A stretch of DNA of 64,000 nt, from assembly GCA_028280575.1 (NCBI GenBank), contig JANQLN010000077.1, forward strand, positions 1 through 64,000, written 5' to 3'. Numbering within the stretch: the stretch's first letter is position 1; every line of letters begins with the position of its first letter. Under the pieces are notes generated by a model that was not told where the DNA came from, searched no databases, and saw nothing but the letters and a program-made list of their open reading frames with translations. The DNA comes from Clostridia bacterium (GTDB lineage Bacteria; Bacillota; Clostridia; Acetivibrionales; STF1-152). Shown one piece after another: positions 43,803 through 53,378 of the stretch. The translations under genes were made by a program, and so were the position numbers.

Positions 43803-44285
43803 CTACTTGGCAGAGAATTTTTCCATAACCTTTTGTTTTATGCAATCAGGTACCAATCCTTCAATATCCCCTCCATTTTTTGCAAGCTCCTTAACAGCAC
43901 TGGAACTAAGATAGGAATAATTGACATTTGTCATCATAAACAGTGTTTCTATATTGTAATCAAGCCTCTTATTAAGAAGAGCCATTTGAAATTCATATTC
44001 AAAGTCGGACACTGCCCTTAATCCTTTTACAATGGCCGATGCTTCCTTTCTTTTCGCAAAGTCTATTAACAGTCCGTCAAAGCAATCTATTTCAACATCG
44101 GGCAAATTAACAAGTGCACAATGCAAAAAACCCATTCTCTCTTCTATTGTAAAGGTTGTCTTCTTAACTTTGTTATTCCCAACTGCAACAATTACTTTTT
44201 CGCATAATTTCGATGCCCTGCTTATAATATCTATGTGTCCGTTTGTAACCGGGTCAAAGCTCCCCGGGCATATGCATATTTTCAT
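43803..44285 (-). CDS. coaD: phosphopantetheine adenylyltransferase
   Basis: 160 residues, nucleotidyltransferase fold: [18 protein letters not shown] with the T/HxGH motif, and the C-terminal [20 protein letters not shown] matching the ISSTxVR region. Makes dephospho-CoA. The start is ATG 44285 with AAGGAG about 11 bases upstream; the frame extends to 44348 directly after rsmD. Conserved rsmD-coaD order. Confidence 0.96.
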   Translation of the reverse strand: MKICICPGSFDPVTNGHIDIISRASKLCEKVIVAVGNNKVKKTTFTIEERMGFLHCALVNLPDVEIDCFDGLLIDFAKRKEASAIVKGLRAVSDFEYEFQMALLNKRLDYNIETLFMMTNVNYSYLSSSAVKELAKNGGDIEGLVPDCIKQKVMEKFSAK

Positions 44286-44348
44286 ACTGGGTCCATCTCC
44301 TTCAGCATTTTGCTTTTTCACAGGTGTCCTCCTGTTGCAAAACAGCAC

Positions 44349-44915
44349 TTATTTTTCAAGCATTTTTCCACTAAAAAATGATATTACGGTTCCCCCATAC
44401 GCCTGTTCCCTGAAAAGAACAAGTTTACCCACAGCTTCCGGTATTTTTTCATCCATATCCCTCTCAACTGCAATAATTCCATTTGTTTTAATTATACCAT
44501 TTTTTTCAATAATATTTAAAGTCTGCAAAACATATCCTTTATTATATGGTGGATCCATTAAAATTATATCAAATTTTTTAGCAGAATGCGACATTTTTTG
44601 TATAACACCACCGGCAGTGCCTTTTTCAACCTCAGCTTTGCCTGCTAGGCCCGTATGAGCGAGGTTTTCCTTGATTAAAGCAATGCAAGTACTGCTTTTG
44701 TCTGCAAACACGGCGCTGAAAGCACCCCTGCTGAGAGACTCTATTCCAAGGCTGCCGGTACCTGCAAAAAGGTCAAGAACCTGTGCACCGCCAATATATG
44801 ATGAAATTATATTAAACAGTGATTCCTTAACCCTGTCCGAAGTTGGCCTGACCATATACCCCTTTGGTGTTTTAAGCTTATGCCCCTTGGCACTTCCTGA
44901 AATTACCCGTAAAAT
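44349..44915 (-). CDS. rsmD: 16S rRNA (guanine966-N2)-methyltransferase, non-canonical start
   Basis: The homology of RsmD begins upstream of the first ATG (44855). The frame reads LRVISGSAKGHKLKTPKG before MVRPTSDRVKESLFN, matching the MRVISG start of relatives such as B. subtilis YlbH. Between the recG stop (44919-44921) and this region the only plausible initiators are ATT at 44915 or the following TTA. GGGAGG lies about 11 bases upstream of ATT. SAM motif I is VLDLFAGTGSLGIESLSRGA and the catalytic tetrad is DPPY. With ATT start it is 188 residues, the usual length; from ATG 168. Confidence 0.88.
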   Translation of the reverse strand: MLRVISGSAKGHKLKTPKGYMVRPTSDRVKESLFNIISSYIGGAQVLDLFAGTGSLGIESLSRGAFSAVFADKSSTCIALIKENLAHTGLAGKAEVEKGTAGGVIQKMSHSAKKFDIILMDPPYNKGYVLQTLNIIEKNGIIKTNGIIAVERDMDEKIPEAVGKLVLFREQAYGGTVISFFSGKMLEK

Positions 44916-44918
44916 GTT

Positions 44919-46988
44919 TTACCCGTCCTCCCTATCGCAAACTAATTTTTTGATAAATTCACCAATTTTTCTGTTTTGGCTTTCCGAAAGGTCCTTGTCC
45001 TCCTGCAAAATTTCCAATGCTGTGCGTCTTGTTTCTTTCAATATTTCAACATCTCTATAAAGGTTTGCTATTTTCAAATCAGGTATTCCATGCTGCCTGG
45101 TTCCAAAAAACTCTCCAGGCCCCCTTATTTCCAGATCTTTTTCCGCAATCACAAATCCGTCGCCGGTCTTCTGCATAACATTCATTCTTTCCTTGGCCAC
45201 CTTGGATTTACCCATATTATATAAAATACAGTAGGATTGATGCTCCCCTCTGCCAACCCTTCCTCTCAATTGGTGAAGCTGGGCAAGCCCGAATCTTTCG
45301 GAATTCTCAACCACCATCACCGTTGCATTTTGAACGTTGACGCCGACCTCTATAACCGTTGTTGAGACCAGTATATCAATATTGCCTTCCGTAAATTCCT
45401 TCATAACCTTTTCTTTACGGCCGGCTTTCATTTTACCATGTACCAGCTCCACTTTCAAATCACTGAATTCCCTTTTTGCAATTTGCTCTTCAAGTTTTAC
45501 TGCGGAATTGGCTTCTATTGTTTCCGATTCATCAACCAGGGGGCAAACTATATATACCTGTCTGCCTTCACCGACCTTTTTCCTTATAAACCTGTTTATT
45601 CTTTCTCTCATGCTGTCATCAACAACGTAAGTTTCGACAGGCTTTCTCCCTGGGGGCAGCTCGTCGACTGCTGAAATATCAAGGTCCCCGTAAACTATCA
45701 TTGCCAGGGTTCTTGGAATAGGGGTTGCCGTCATGACAAGAACATCGGGAGTAATTCCTTTTTCTTTTAAAACCTCCCTTTGGCGTACACCGAATCTGTG
45801 CTGTTCATCCGTAATAACCAGGCCCAGCTTTTTAAAAGCGACTCCCTTTTGAATAAGTGCGTGAGTGCCGACCGTTATATCGGCCCTGCCTTCCGCTATG
45901 AGCTTCAAAGCTTCTTCTCTTTCAGTTTTTTTCATGCTTCCTGTCAAGAGGACCACATTGACTCCTTCACCTTTGAGGAATTTCGTCACAGTACAAAAAT
46001 GCTGCTCCGATAATATTTCGGTTGGAATCATCATAGCTGACTGGTAGCCGCTGTAATAGGCCTTAAGCATTGCCAGGATTGCAAGAATAGTTTTGCCTGA
46101 GCCTACATCTCCCTGTACAAGCCTGCTCATAGGATTGCTGCTTTCCATATCTTTTTCAATTTCCTTAAAAACCCGTGCCTGTGCACCCGTCAATTTAAAA
46201 GGAAGCTTCTTTATAAAAGCATCAAGCCTTCCGTCCCTGGTAAAGGGAATACCGGCATGGTCCGAACCATACGACTTTTTCACCAGCATAAGTCCGAGCT
46301 GCAGTATAAAAAGCTCCTCAAAAATAAGCCTGTGCCTTGAATTTTTCAAGCTTTCTTCATCTTCAGGAAAATGTATGTTTTTTACCGCATAATTAATCTC
46401 ACATAGCTTATGTTCCTTCCTTATATTAAAGGGTAAGATTTCATCAAGGCCACAGTCTATGATCTCCAAAGCCTTTTCAATAGTTTTCCTCATAATATTT
46501 TGAGTCAGCCTTGCAGTCAAAGGATAAACAGGAGCAATTGTGCACAGGCTGCTTTTTATCCCCGGATCATATTTTTCAAAAACAGGATTTTGAATTTGAA
46601 CACTGCCGTATTTTATTTCGGCCCTGCCATAGAAAATATATTCCTTTCCCTCTGTAAGGGTATTTTTCACATAGCTTTGATTAAACCATACCAGTGTAGC
46701 CATGCTGTAATTATCCTTGACTTTGACTTTTTGTATTGTAAGGTTTCTTCTTGGCCTTGACTCAGAAACAGCGGATAGTATCCTGGCTTTAAACGTACAA
46801 AATTCTTCATCCTTAATATCCTTGATTTCAACAATATTTCTCCGGTCTTCATATTCCCTTGGGTAAAAGGTTATAATGTCCTCAAGGGTAAAAATGCCCA
46901 GCTTTTCAAAAAGCCCTGCTCTTGCTTCTCCTACTCCTTTTAACAATCTTATGGGTTTTTTCAGCATCAAGCTTGAACTGTTATCCAC
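44919..46988 (-). CDS. recG: RecG ATP-dependent DNA helicase
   Basis: 689 residues: an N-terminal wedge/OB domain (KARILSAVSESRPRRNL), superfamily 2 helicase motifs (Walker A QGDVGSGKTILAILA, DEQHRFGVRQRE, MTATPIPRTLAM) and the C-terminal TRG region VGRGEHQSYCILY, EIRGPGEFFGTRQHG. Remodels stalled replication forks and Holliday junctions. It starts at GTG 46988 (AAAGGA upstream); an internal ATG eight codons in is possible. Confidence 0.96.
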   Translation of the reverse strand: MDNSSSLMLKKPIRLLKGVGEARAGLFEKLGIFTLEDIITFYPREYEDRRNIVEIKDIKDEEFCTFKARILSAVSESRPRRNLTIQKVKVKDNYSMATLVWFNQSYVKNTLTEGKEYIFYGRAEIKYGSVQIQNPVFEKYDPGIKSSLCTIAPVYPLTARLTQNIMRKTIEKALEIIDCGLDEILPFNIRKEHKLCEINYAVKNIHFPEDEESLKNSRHRLIFEELFILQLGLMLVKKSYGSDHAGIPFTRDGRLDAFIKKLPFKLTGAQARVFKEIEKDMESSNPMSRLVQGDVGSGKTILAILAMLKAYYSGYQSAMMIPTEILSEQHFCTVTKFLKGEGVNVVLLTGSMKKTEREEALKLIAEGRADITVGTHALIQKGVAFKKLGLVITDEQHRFGVRQREVLKEKGITPDVLVMTATPIPRTLAMIVYGDLDISAVDELPPGRKPVETYVVDDSMRERINRFIRKKVGEGRQVYIVCPLVDESETIEANSAVKLEEQIAKREFSDLKVELVHGKMKAGRKEKVMKEFTEGNIDILVSTTVIEVGVNVQNATVMVVENSERFGLAQLHQLRGRVGRGEHQSYCILYNMGKSKVAKERMNVMQKTGDGFVIAEKDLEIRGPGEFFGTRQHGIPDLKIANLYRDVEILKETRRTALEILQEDKDLSESQNRKIGEFIKKLVCDREDG

Positions 46989-47086
46989 AAAAAAATCATT
47001 CCTTTTATTTCCTGATTAACACCGCAGTATTAGTATACAATATTTTGTTACCTTTTCCTATAAGCAATTTGCTTAGTACCAGCTTT

Positions 47087-48697
47087 CTAGTTTTTGGTGT
47101 CTAATTGATTTCTGTATTCACTAGGGGTCATTCCCTTTACTTTTTTGAAAAGCTTAATAAAGTATTTATAATCGGAAATGCCTACATTTTGTGCGATTAC
47201 CGCTGCTTTGTCGTTAGTGGTGCTCAGAAAATATGCAGCATATTCAATCCTGACAAGATTCAAATAGTTAATGATACCCACTCCGATTTCGTCTTTAAAT
47301 ATATGACTAAGATAATTAGGACTGATAAAAAGAGAGTCACTAATGTTCTTCACGCGGACGCGTTCGTGATAATGCATATTTATATAGCTAAGAGCACTTC
47401 TAACATAAGGATTGCCGGAGGTTTCATAATCTATTTGTATGATGTTCTTTTTCTTGATTATAAGAGAAAGCAGATATTCTTCTATATCATTAAGACTTTC
47501 AATGTATTTAATTTTGTTCAAATTTGGATTATCCTCGACCCCTGATGAGGATAATTTATTGGTCAGGTCAATGAGCCACATTATTACTTCTTCCGGGCGT
47601 ATCCAAAATCCTTTTATGGTATTTGACAAAGTCGTTAATTTGTCCTGTATTGCGATAGGTTCGTGTTCACCGGTTACCACTGAGAAGACAAAATCAAGCT
47701 TTTCTTTGATATAACTGCTCAGAGTAGCAAAACGCTTTTCTTTGGAATATATTTTAAGTCTTGTGTTATTTATATGGTAGAAAAATGTATCAACAGCCAG
47801 CTTGCTTTCGGCAATCATTTCGGATATAGAAATGTTTAGTGCCTCTGTATCGGATGTGCTTCGAATTTTACTTGCACCGCATACTATCGGCACTTGCAGT
47901 TTATTCTCTACTGCGTCGTGGCACTCATTGACGATTTTTTTAATCGTATCACTATTAAGACTGACTGCAATTTTATGATTGGTTATTATAATGCCCAACT
48001 TGTTGTTTTCCCAAAGGAACGGATATAGATTTACTTGCTCGAAGCTTAATTCCTCAAATATTGTCAGCACATCTGTCTTCAATTTAATGCCCCGGTCTGC
48101 TGTAATGATATCCAAAATACGATTATAGCCACAGATTTTTATCTGCACAACACATATATCAGTCATCGTATTATATGAGCCTAACTCTTTGGATAGCTGT
48201 TCCTGTGAGATATTGGTCCTAGTATCTATTAGACTTTTAACAAGCTCACTGCGACGGGCATATTTGCTGGGCCCATTACTGTCTATTAAGGTGTTTTTAA
48301 TCTTGCTGCGGCTGTTCAAAATATCCGGTTTAAGCCTGTCAAGAATTTTTTTGATATCCAGAAATTCGGCATTAGCTTTAAGAAGATATTCACTGGCACC
48401 CAGAGACAGTGCTTTTTGAGCAAAACTGAATTTCTCGTGGCATGACAGAAGAATAACCTTGATATGAGAGTATTGTTCCTTGATTTGCTTGGTTAGCTCT
48501 ATGCCGTCCATCAGAGGCATAACTATATCCGTAATTACAACATCAATATCAAGCGTTCTGCAATGTTCCAGCGCTTCTATTCCATTGGAAGCTTCACCGA
48601 CTATCTCGTAGCCGTATTGTTTGAAAGGAAAGGCTTTCACAAACCTATCCCTTATCAGGTCCTCGTCATCAACTACTAGTATTTTTATCAAGCTCAT
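47087..48697 (-). CDS. YesN-type response regulator, AraC DNA-binding
   Basis: 536 residues. Receiver domain with D10-D11 and phospho-Asp57 (VVITDIVMPLMDG), a long unclassified middle region (about 130-420), and a C-terminal AraC helix-turn-helix pair (VKNISDSLFISPNYLSHIFK, AVIAQNVGISDYKYFIKLFK, GMTPSEYRNQ). Encoded 19 bases after its kinase and divergent from the ABC/sulfatase operon it most likely activates. Confidence 0.93.
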   Translation of the reverse strand: MSLIKILVVDDEDLIRDRFVKAFPFKQYGYEIVGEASNGIEALEHCRTLDIDVVITDIVMPLMDGIELTKQIKEQYSHIKVILLSCHEKFSFAQKALSLGASEYLLKANAEFLDIKKILDRLKPDILNSRSKIKNTLIDSNGPSKYARRSELVKSLIDTRTNISQEQLSKELGSYNTMTDICVVQIKICGYNRILDIITADRGIKLKTDVLTIFEELSFEQVNLYPFLWENNKLGIIITNHKIAVSLNSDTIKKIVNECHDAVENKLQVPIVCGASKIRSTSDTEALNISISEMIAESKLAVDTFFYHINNTRLKIYSKEKRFATLSSYIKEKLDFVFSVVTGEHEPIAIQDKLTTLSNTIKGFWIRPEEVIMWLIDLTNKLSSSGVEDNPNLNKIKYIESLNDIEEYLLSLIIKKKNIIQIDYETSGNPYVRSALSYINMHYHERVRVKNISDSLFISPNYLSHIFKDEIGVGIINYLNLVRIEYAAYFLSTTNDKAAVIAQNVGISDYKYFIKLFKKVKGMTPSEYRNQLDTKN

Positions 48698-48716
48698 ATA
48701 TTTATCCTCTTTGCTA

Positions 48717-50447
48717 TTAGAAGTCTCTGTTAGGAATCAAAACAGTCACTTCCGTCCTTTTGTCCGGTTCGCTTTCTAGTCGGAGACCGTACTTATCACC
48801 ATAATAGAGCTTTAATCTGTCATGCACATTTTTGATTCCAATACTTACATATCTGTTTTTAGTTTGATATAAATCCTTAATGTCCACATCTATACTATTA
48901 TCTTTCATTATCTCTTTGATTTTTTGATCACTTATTCCAATGCCGTTATCTCTGATAATTAAACAGATACTTTCTCCGTCTTTTGCAATGTATCCCGAAA
49001 TATCTATTATACCGTTTTTGGTATCTTTATACGGAAATCCGTGGAATATTGCATTTTCCACCAACGGCATTATTGACATATGGAGTATGGTTTTGGACAT
49101 TATCTCCTCGTTCAGAGATACTTTGAGCGAAAAACGGTTATTGTATCGTATCTTTTGCATATCCACATATTTGGTTACCAGCTCTATCTCTTCACCAATT
49201 CTTACGGCTTGCCCGTTTTTTGCGAGACTATAGGATAGCATGGATATAAGCGCAGTATTAATAGACCGGATATCCCCATACCTTTTTAAATCAAGTAATG
49301 CATTAATGGAGTTAAGGGTATTGTACAGAAAATGAGGATTAACCTGTGCAATGAGCGCCCTGTATTCATAGTATTGACGTGTTCTTTCTGCCTTTAGTTT
49401 CTGGTTAATAGTATTGTGAAGGTCTTCTGACATGTCGTTAAATGCCTCCACAATCGGGACAAATTCTCGTGCATAGACTTTTGAGACCTTTGAACCGAAT
49501 ATATTGTTGCGTATGTTTTGTATGTGAACGATAATTTCATTGAATGCTTTGGTGATTATGCTCCACTCAATAGTAGTAGCTATAAACTGTATAATCAGGA
49601 ATAATATTATAAAACCTATAATATAGAAAACAACGGACTCAGTTTCAGTAGCGATATCACCTATCTTTGAAAAAACCGTCAGCTTCCATCCCATAGAATT
49701 GATATTCACAGAATAGGCATAGTAGGTCTGATTGGAAGCTGATGTTATAACTTTAGTTGTTTCCTCCGAGTTGAAGTATGATATTAAATCATTTTTAATT
49801 TCAGAGTATGCTTGATTCGTCAGATTCACATCACTAAGCACTATATTATTATTGTTGTCGGATACAACGACAGAATTGAACTTTGAGTAGTTAAGCGTAT
49901 TGATATATTCATTAAGTTCATAAAGATTGATATCATAGCACAAAAGCCTTATTTTAGCACTTGTATTTTCTATTGCCGTAATATATGTATAAGTTAAGGG
50001 ATTTAAATCTTGAATATCCAGAGAAAACAGCTTAGCTGACTGTTTGGTTTCAAATAGGTTAATAATCGCTGACTGTTTTTTTTTAGATATATTCCGTCCT
50101 AACAATGAGTATGTATTTTCATTGTCTGTGTCAATATAATAAATATCGTGGAAAAATGCCAATGGCACAATCATTCGTGTCTGCATATAATATTCAATAT
50201 CATCTTCATATTTTGGGCCCATCCTTAACGCTGCATTTATTCTGTTAAATTGATTTGTAAGGATGGAAACCTGTTCTTGTAATGTACTGGAGACATAATT
50301 GGCTGTAGTAGCAATGTGCATCTTTTCCTGCTGCCGTGAATATGAGAAAATATAGCTTCTGACAAAACTTGAAGCTGCCACTACAGCAGTCAGTGTTATC
50401 ATAGAGCTTATAAGCATTATTCTTCTAAATATAGAGATTTTTTTCAT
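48717..50447 (-). CDS. YesM-type sensor histidine kinase
   Basis: 576 residues from ATG 50447 (frame opens at 50480). TM1 is near 10-32, an extracellular sensor domain follows to about 275, TM2 near 280-305, a HAMP-like segment, NPHFLYNTLNSINALLDL (phospho-His near 372) and an HATPase with PLVENAIFHGF and RDNGIGIS. It signals to the adjacent AraC regulator. Promoter TTGCAT-17-TATGTT lies just upstream. Confidence 0.92.
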   Translation of the reverse strand: MKKISIFRRIMLISSMITLTAVVAASSFVRSYIFSYSRQQEKMHIATTANYVSSTLQEQVSILTNQFNRINAALRMGPKYEDDIEYYMQTRMIVPLAFFHDIYYIDTDNENTYSLLGRNISKKKQSAIINLFETKQSAKLFSLDIQDLNPLTYTYITAIENTSAKIRLLCYDINLYELNEYINTLNYSKFNSVVVSDNNNNIVLSDVNLTNQAYSEIKNDLISYFNSEETTKVITSASNQTYYAYSVNINSMGWKLTVFSKIGDIATETESVVFYIIGFIILFLIIQFIATTIEWSIITKAFNEIIVHIQNIRNNIFGSKVSKVYAREFVPIVEAFNDMSEDLHNTINQKLKAERTRQYYEYRALIAQVNPHFLYNTLNSINALLDLKRYGDIRSINTALISMLSYSLAKNGQAVRIGEEIELVTKYVDMQKIRYNNRFSLKVSLNEEIMSKTILHMSIMPLVENAIFHGFPYKDTKNGIIDISGYIAKDGESICLIIRDNGIGISDQKIKEIMKDNSIDVDIKDLYQTKNRYVSIGIKNVHDRLKLYYGDKYGLRLESEPDKRTEVTVLIPNRDF

Positions 50448-50465
50448 GCTATTTATCCCATCCTT

Positions 50466-50512
50466 GTGTGTAATACACACTATAACATAATGCTATAATT
50501 ATTTTGATGCAA
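50466..50512 (-). promoter_or_regulatory. promoter and palindromic operator of the kinase-regulator pair
   Basis: Minus strand TTGCAT (50507-50512), 17 bases, TATGTT (50484-50489). A perfect palindrome GTGTGTAATACACAC (50466-50480) covers the predicted transcription start, a repressor-like position. Similar GTGTA/TACAC half-sites recur at 50551-50571 in the same divergent gap. Confidence 0.5.
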
Positions 50513-50647
50513 AATATAGATATTAACAGAATTATTATAACATATAGGCAGTGTATTGTATAATATTACACCTGACCAATGAAACTGTTGTTAGAATTGT
50601 ATAGCTTTTGAGCAGTAATCTAAGGTGACTTAGCATTTATACTTGAT

Positions 50648-50698
50648 TATAATGTATTTATTAAATAATAATTCTTAAGAAATACTAATTCTTAAGAA
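50648..50698 (+). promoter_or_regulatory. promoter of the ABC/sulfatase operon with tandem palindromes
   Basis: GTGACT (50625-50630), 17 bases, TATAAT (50648-50653). Two identical 10-bp palindromes TTCTTAAGAA at 50672-50681 and 50689-50698 (centres 17 bases apart) lie between the start and the AAGGAGG site. They look like paired binding sites for a dimeric regulator. Confidence 0.5.
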
Positions 50699-50712
50699 AA
50701 AAGGAGGAGAAA

Positions 50713-52230
50713 ATGAAAAGACTACTAGCAATTATTATGGTACTTTTAATCATGGTTTCATTGCTGGGCTGTGCTGCAACTCCAGATGCACCTGAAGGTA
50801 AACCTGCAGACGATCCTAAGGAAAGTACCGGAGTGAAAGACGAGGGTCCTGCGGAACCTGTTGAGGTAAGTTTAGTACTGCCTGGCCCTGCTCATGAAGA
50901 GGATTTCTATATTTCAATGATAGAGGAATTCGAAAAAGCAAATTATAACATTAAGGTAAACTTGATGTTCACACCTAATGATAATGAAGCATACGGAAAC
51001 GCAATTCAGCTTATGTACACAGGTGATGAAGGACTTCCCGATATTTTCAGAGTGAGCGGGTCTTTACCTACATCAATGCTAATATCATATGAAAAAGGCT
51101 GGTTGATGCCTTTAGATGATTTTATTACAGAAGATATGAAAGGCAGCTATCCTGACGGCGCATTTGCTCCGAATGGCGGACTGATGATTGAAGGTCAAAT
51201 TTATGGATTACCATTAATAGCAAACCAATTCCCTGCCTTCAGGCCATTTATCTACAACATGGATATACTTAATAAGTATGGCTACAAAGAACCAGCTAAG
51301 ACTTGGGACGAATTTAAGGAAATGCTTTCAACAATTACAGAGGGCGGTGCTGGAAAGGAATTTGGTTTGGGCATCGTGGGAACGAATGCAGCAAGCTGCT
51401 TCTATGAATTAGCAGAAACAATAAGAACAAGAGTTGTTGATGCTCATCTGACAGAAGGTAACTTTGTCTTCAACATTGATACAGGTGAATCACAAGCAGC
51501 AAATGAAGCATTTATTGCCGCAGCAGAATATGTAAAAGGATTACACAAAGATGGTCTGTTGCTTCCGGGATATGAGTCTGCAAATGCAGATACTTTAATA
51601 CAAAGCTTTGCTATGGGACAAGTAGCAATATTAGCCGGCCAAGCTTGGTACTCACCAAGAATAATCGAAGCAAATCCTGATTCAAACTTGAAAGTGGCAT
51701 TACCACCAAAACGCGCTGCAGATGACAACGGATATCGCTACATCTATGCACCGGTTGACCCGTACTATGCTATGAGCAGTCAATGTGAAAATCCGGAAGC
51801 TGCTTGGAAAGTACTGGAGTTTATCTCCTCTGTAGAATTCCAACAAGACTTCTATGATACACAAGGCAGGGTTACAGTCAGTTATAATAGCTATGCAGAA
51901 GGTACAATGCCAGATTACATGGCTGAAAACATGGCATTAGCAGACGAGTTCTTAAGAGTTGCGCCAAATCCAATAGATATACATCCCGAAGCTAATATTC
52001 TTATTTCTAAAATTTTGGCTAACGCCCCAAAACCAGCTTTGAAAGATTTGTTTATGCTAAGCATTGTTGATGATGTATCCTTTGAAGAATTGGCAAAAGA
52101 GTATGATACAAAAATGAATCAAGTTATAGACGAACAAATTGCTGCAATGCAGGCAGAGGGAAGCGATATTACAAGAGAGGCTTTAATATATCCTTCAGAT
52201 TGGAATCAAGACAAAGATTATATCAAATAA
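50713..52230 (+). CDS. extracellular solute-binding lipoprotein (CUT1, family 1)
   Basis: 505 residues: lipoprotein signal ending SLLGC (Cys20), a Pro/Glu/Lys linker, then a type II binding fold of the large-oligosaccharide class (EFEKANYNIKVNLMFTPNDN, DEGLPDIFRVSG, EPAKTWDEFKEMLSTI, FAMGQVAILAGQAW, YAMSSQCENPEAAWKVLEFI). Binds an oligosaccharide or glycoside for the two permeases that follow. First gene of the operon; a hairpin follows it. Confidence 0.93.
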   Translation: MKRLLAIIMVLLIMVSLLGCAATPDAPEGKPADDPKESTGVKDEGPAEPVEVSLVLPGPAHEEDFYISMIEEFEKANYNIKVNLMFTPNDNEAYGNAIQLMYTGDEGLPDIFRVSGSLPTSMLISYEKGWLMPLDDFITEDMKGSYPDGAFAPNGGLMIEGQIYGLPLIANQFPAFRPFIYNMDILNKYGYKEPAKTWDEFKEMLSTITEGGAGKEFGLGIVGTNAASCFYELAETIRTRVVDAHLTEGNFVFNIDTGESQAANEAFIAAAEYVKGLHKDGLLLPGYESANADTLIQSFAMGQVAILAGQAWYSPRIIEANPDSNLKVALPPKRAADDNGYRYIYAPVDPYYAMSSQCENPEAAWKVLEFISSVEFQQDFYDTQGRVTVSYNSYAEGTMPDYMAENMALADEFLRVAPNPIDIHPEANILISKILANAPKPALKDLFMLSIVDDVSFEELAKEYDTKMNQVIDEQIAAMQAEGSDITREALIYPSDWNQDKDYIK

Positions 52231-52285
52231 GGATGTAAAACTAAATAGTTACACATAGAGATTCGGCTAAAAATGCATGAGAAAA

Positions 52286-52303
52286 TGCTGTTTAATTACA
52301 GCA
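52286..52303 (+). terminator. hairpin after the binding-protein gene
   Basis: TGCTGT (52286-52291) and ACAGCA (52298-52303) around TTAATT, flanked by A/T runs, in the 173-base gap before the permease. Likely mRNA stabiliser or partial terminator. Confidence 0.4.
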
Positions 52304-52404
52304 ATTTAGTAGAATTTAGCATTCACAGGATACAAAGATGGTTACAGGACTGACTTTAAGGAAGATTTAGACAGCTCTACGGATTATTTTCGTAAGGAGA
52401 AATT

Positions 52405-53316
52405 ATGAAGACAAAATTGAAAAATATTATAGATAACAAGTGGAATTATGCGTTTTTGCTTCCTATGCTTGTGCTGTTTGTTATGTTTACTCTTTATCCG
52501 ATATACAATATCATTTCATACTCATTTTATGAATGGGATGGCTTCGGTCCTTTGAACAAGTTTGTTGGATTAAGAAACTACAAAGAAGCAATCAGTGATC
52601 CTTATTACTGGAAAGCTCTTAAGAACACACTTGTATTCGCAGCGTCGCATTTATTATTTCAGGCGGGTATATCGCTTTTAATAGCTGTAGCGCTTAATAA
52701 TACCACCGCTAAATTGAAAAATATTTACAGGCTTATGATATTTCTGCCCGTTATAACCACTACCTCTGTAATAGGTATGGTAATGGCAATGATCTTCGGA
52801 CCTATAAACGGACCGATAAATATGGCTCTGACAGAGCTGGGAATTATTAAAAAGCCTATAATGTTTTTAAGTTCCCCCGATCTTTCGCTTTGGAGCACTA
52901 TTGCTGTATCAATTTGGAAGAATATCGGTGTAAGCCTTGTATACTGGCTTGCAGCATTGCAAACAGTACCCAGAGATGTTTACAAGGCTGCAAAAATTGA
53001 TGGTGCTAATTCTGTGCAGACTTTTTGGCGAATAACGCTTCCCATAATAGCTCCATTCGGCTTAGTTATCGCTCTATTTGCATTTAAAAACGGATTATAT
53101 CCTTTCGATATAGTTAAAACAATGACCAATGGCGGTCCCGCATTTGCTTCTGATGTTATCGATACCTATTTGTACCGCTATGCATTCAATCCTGAGCAGT
53201 CTGTTATCAAATATGGTTTTGCATCGGCTGGAGGAATATTCTTTGCTCTGGTTGTTATAGGCATTACGTTAATTTTCAACGGCATTACAGCAAGAGTACA
53301 GGAAAAGAACAAATAA
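52405..53316 (+). CDS. sugar ABC transporter permease (MalF/UgpA type)
   Basis: 303 residues, six TM helices. N-terminal FLLPMLVLFVMFTLYPIYNI and the EAA loop VPRDVYKAAKIDGANSVQTF.RITLP near 205-230, which docks on the ATPase. Works with the next permease. No cognate ATPase gene is in the operon, as is common for CUT1 systems using a shared MsmX/UgpC-type ATPase. Confidence 0.94.
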   Translation: MKTKLKNIIDNKWNYAFLLPMLVLFVMFTLYPIYNIISYSFYEWDGFGPLNKFVGLRNYKEAISDPYYWKALKNTLVFAASHLLFQAGISLLIAVALNNTTAKLKNIYRLMIFLPVITTTSVIGMVMAMIFGPINGPINMALTELGIIKKPIMFLSSPDLSLWSTIAVSIWKNIGVSLVYWLAALQTVPRDVYKAAKIDGANSVQTFWRITLPIIAPFGLVIALFAFKNGLYPFDIVKTMTNGGPAFASDVIDTYLYRYAFNPEQSVIKYGFASAGGIFFALVVIGITLIFNGITARVQEKNK

Positions 53317-53324
53317 GAAGGAGG

Positions 53325-53369
53325 CTAGGAGCCTGTCACAGGCTCCTAGGAGTCCGCTCGGACTCTTAG
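53325..53369 (+). repeat. two overlapping hairpins between the permease genes
   Basis: Hairpin 1: CTAGGAGCCTG (53325-53335) with CAGGCTCCTAG (53339-53349). Hairpin 2: CTAGGAGTCC (53346-53355) with GGACTCTTAG (53360-53369). They share bases 53346-53349, so the full stems are mutually exclusive. No T-run. Position between permeases suggests mRNA processing or differential expression. Confidence 0.65.
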
Positions 53370-53378
53370 GCAAAGAAT

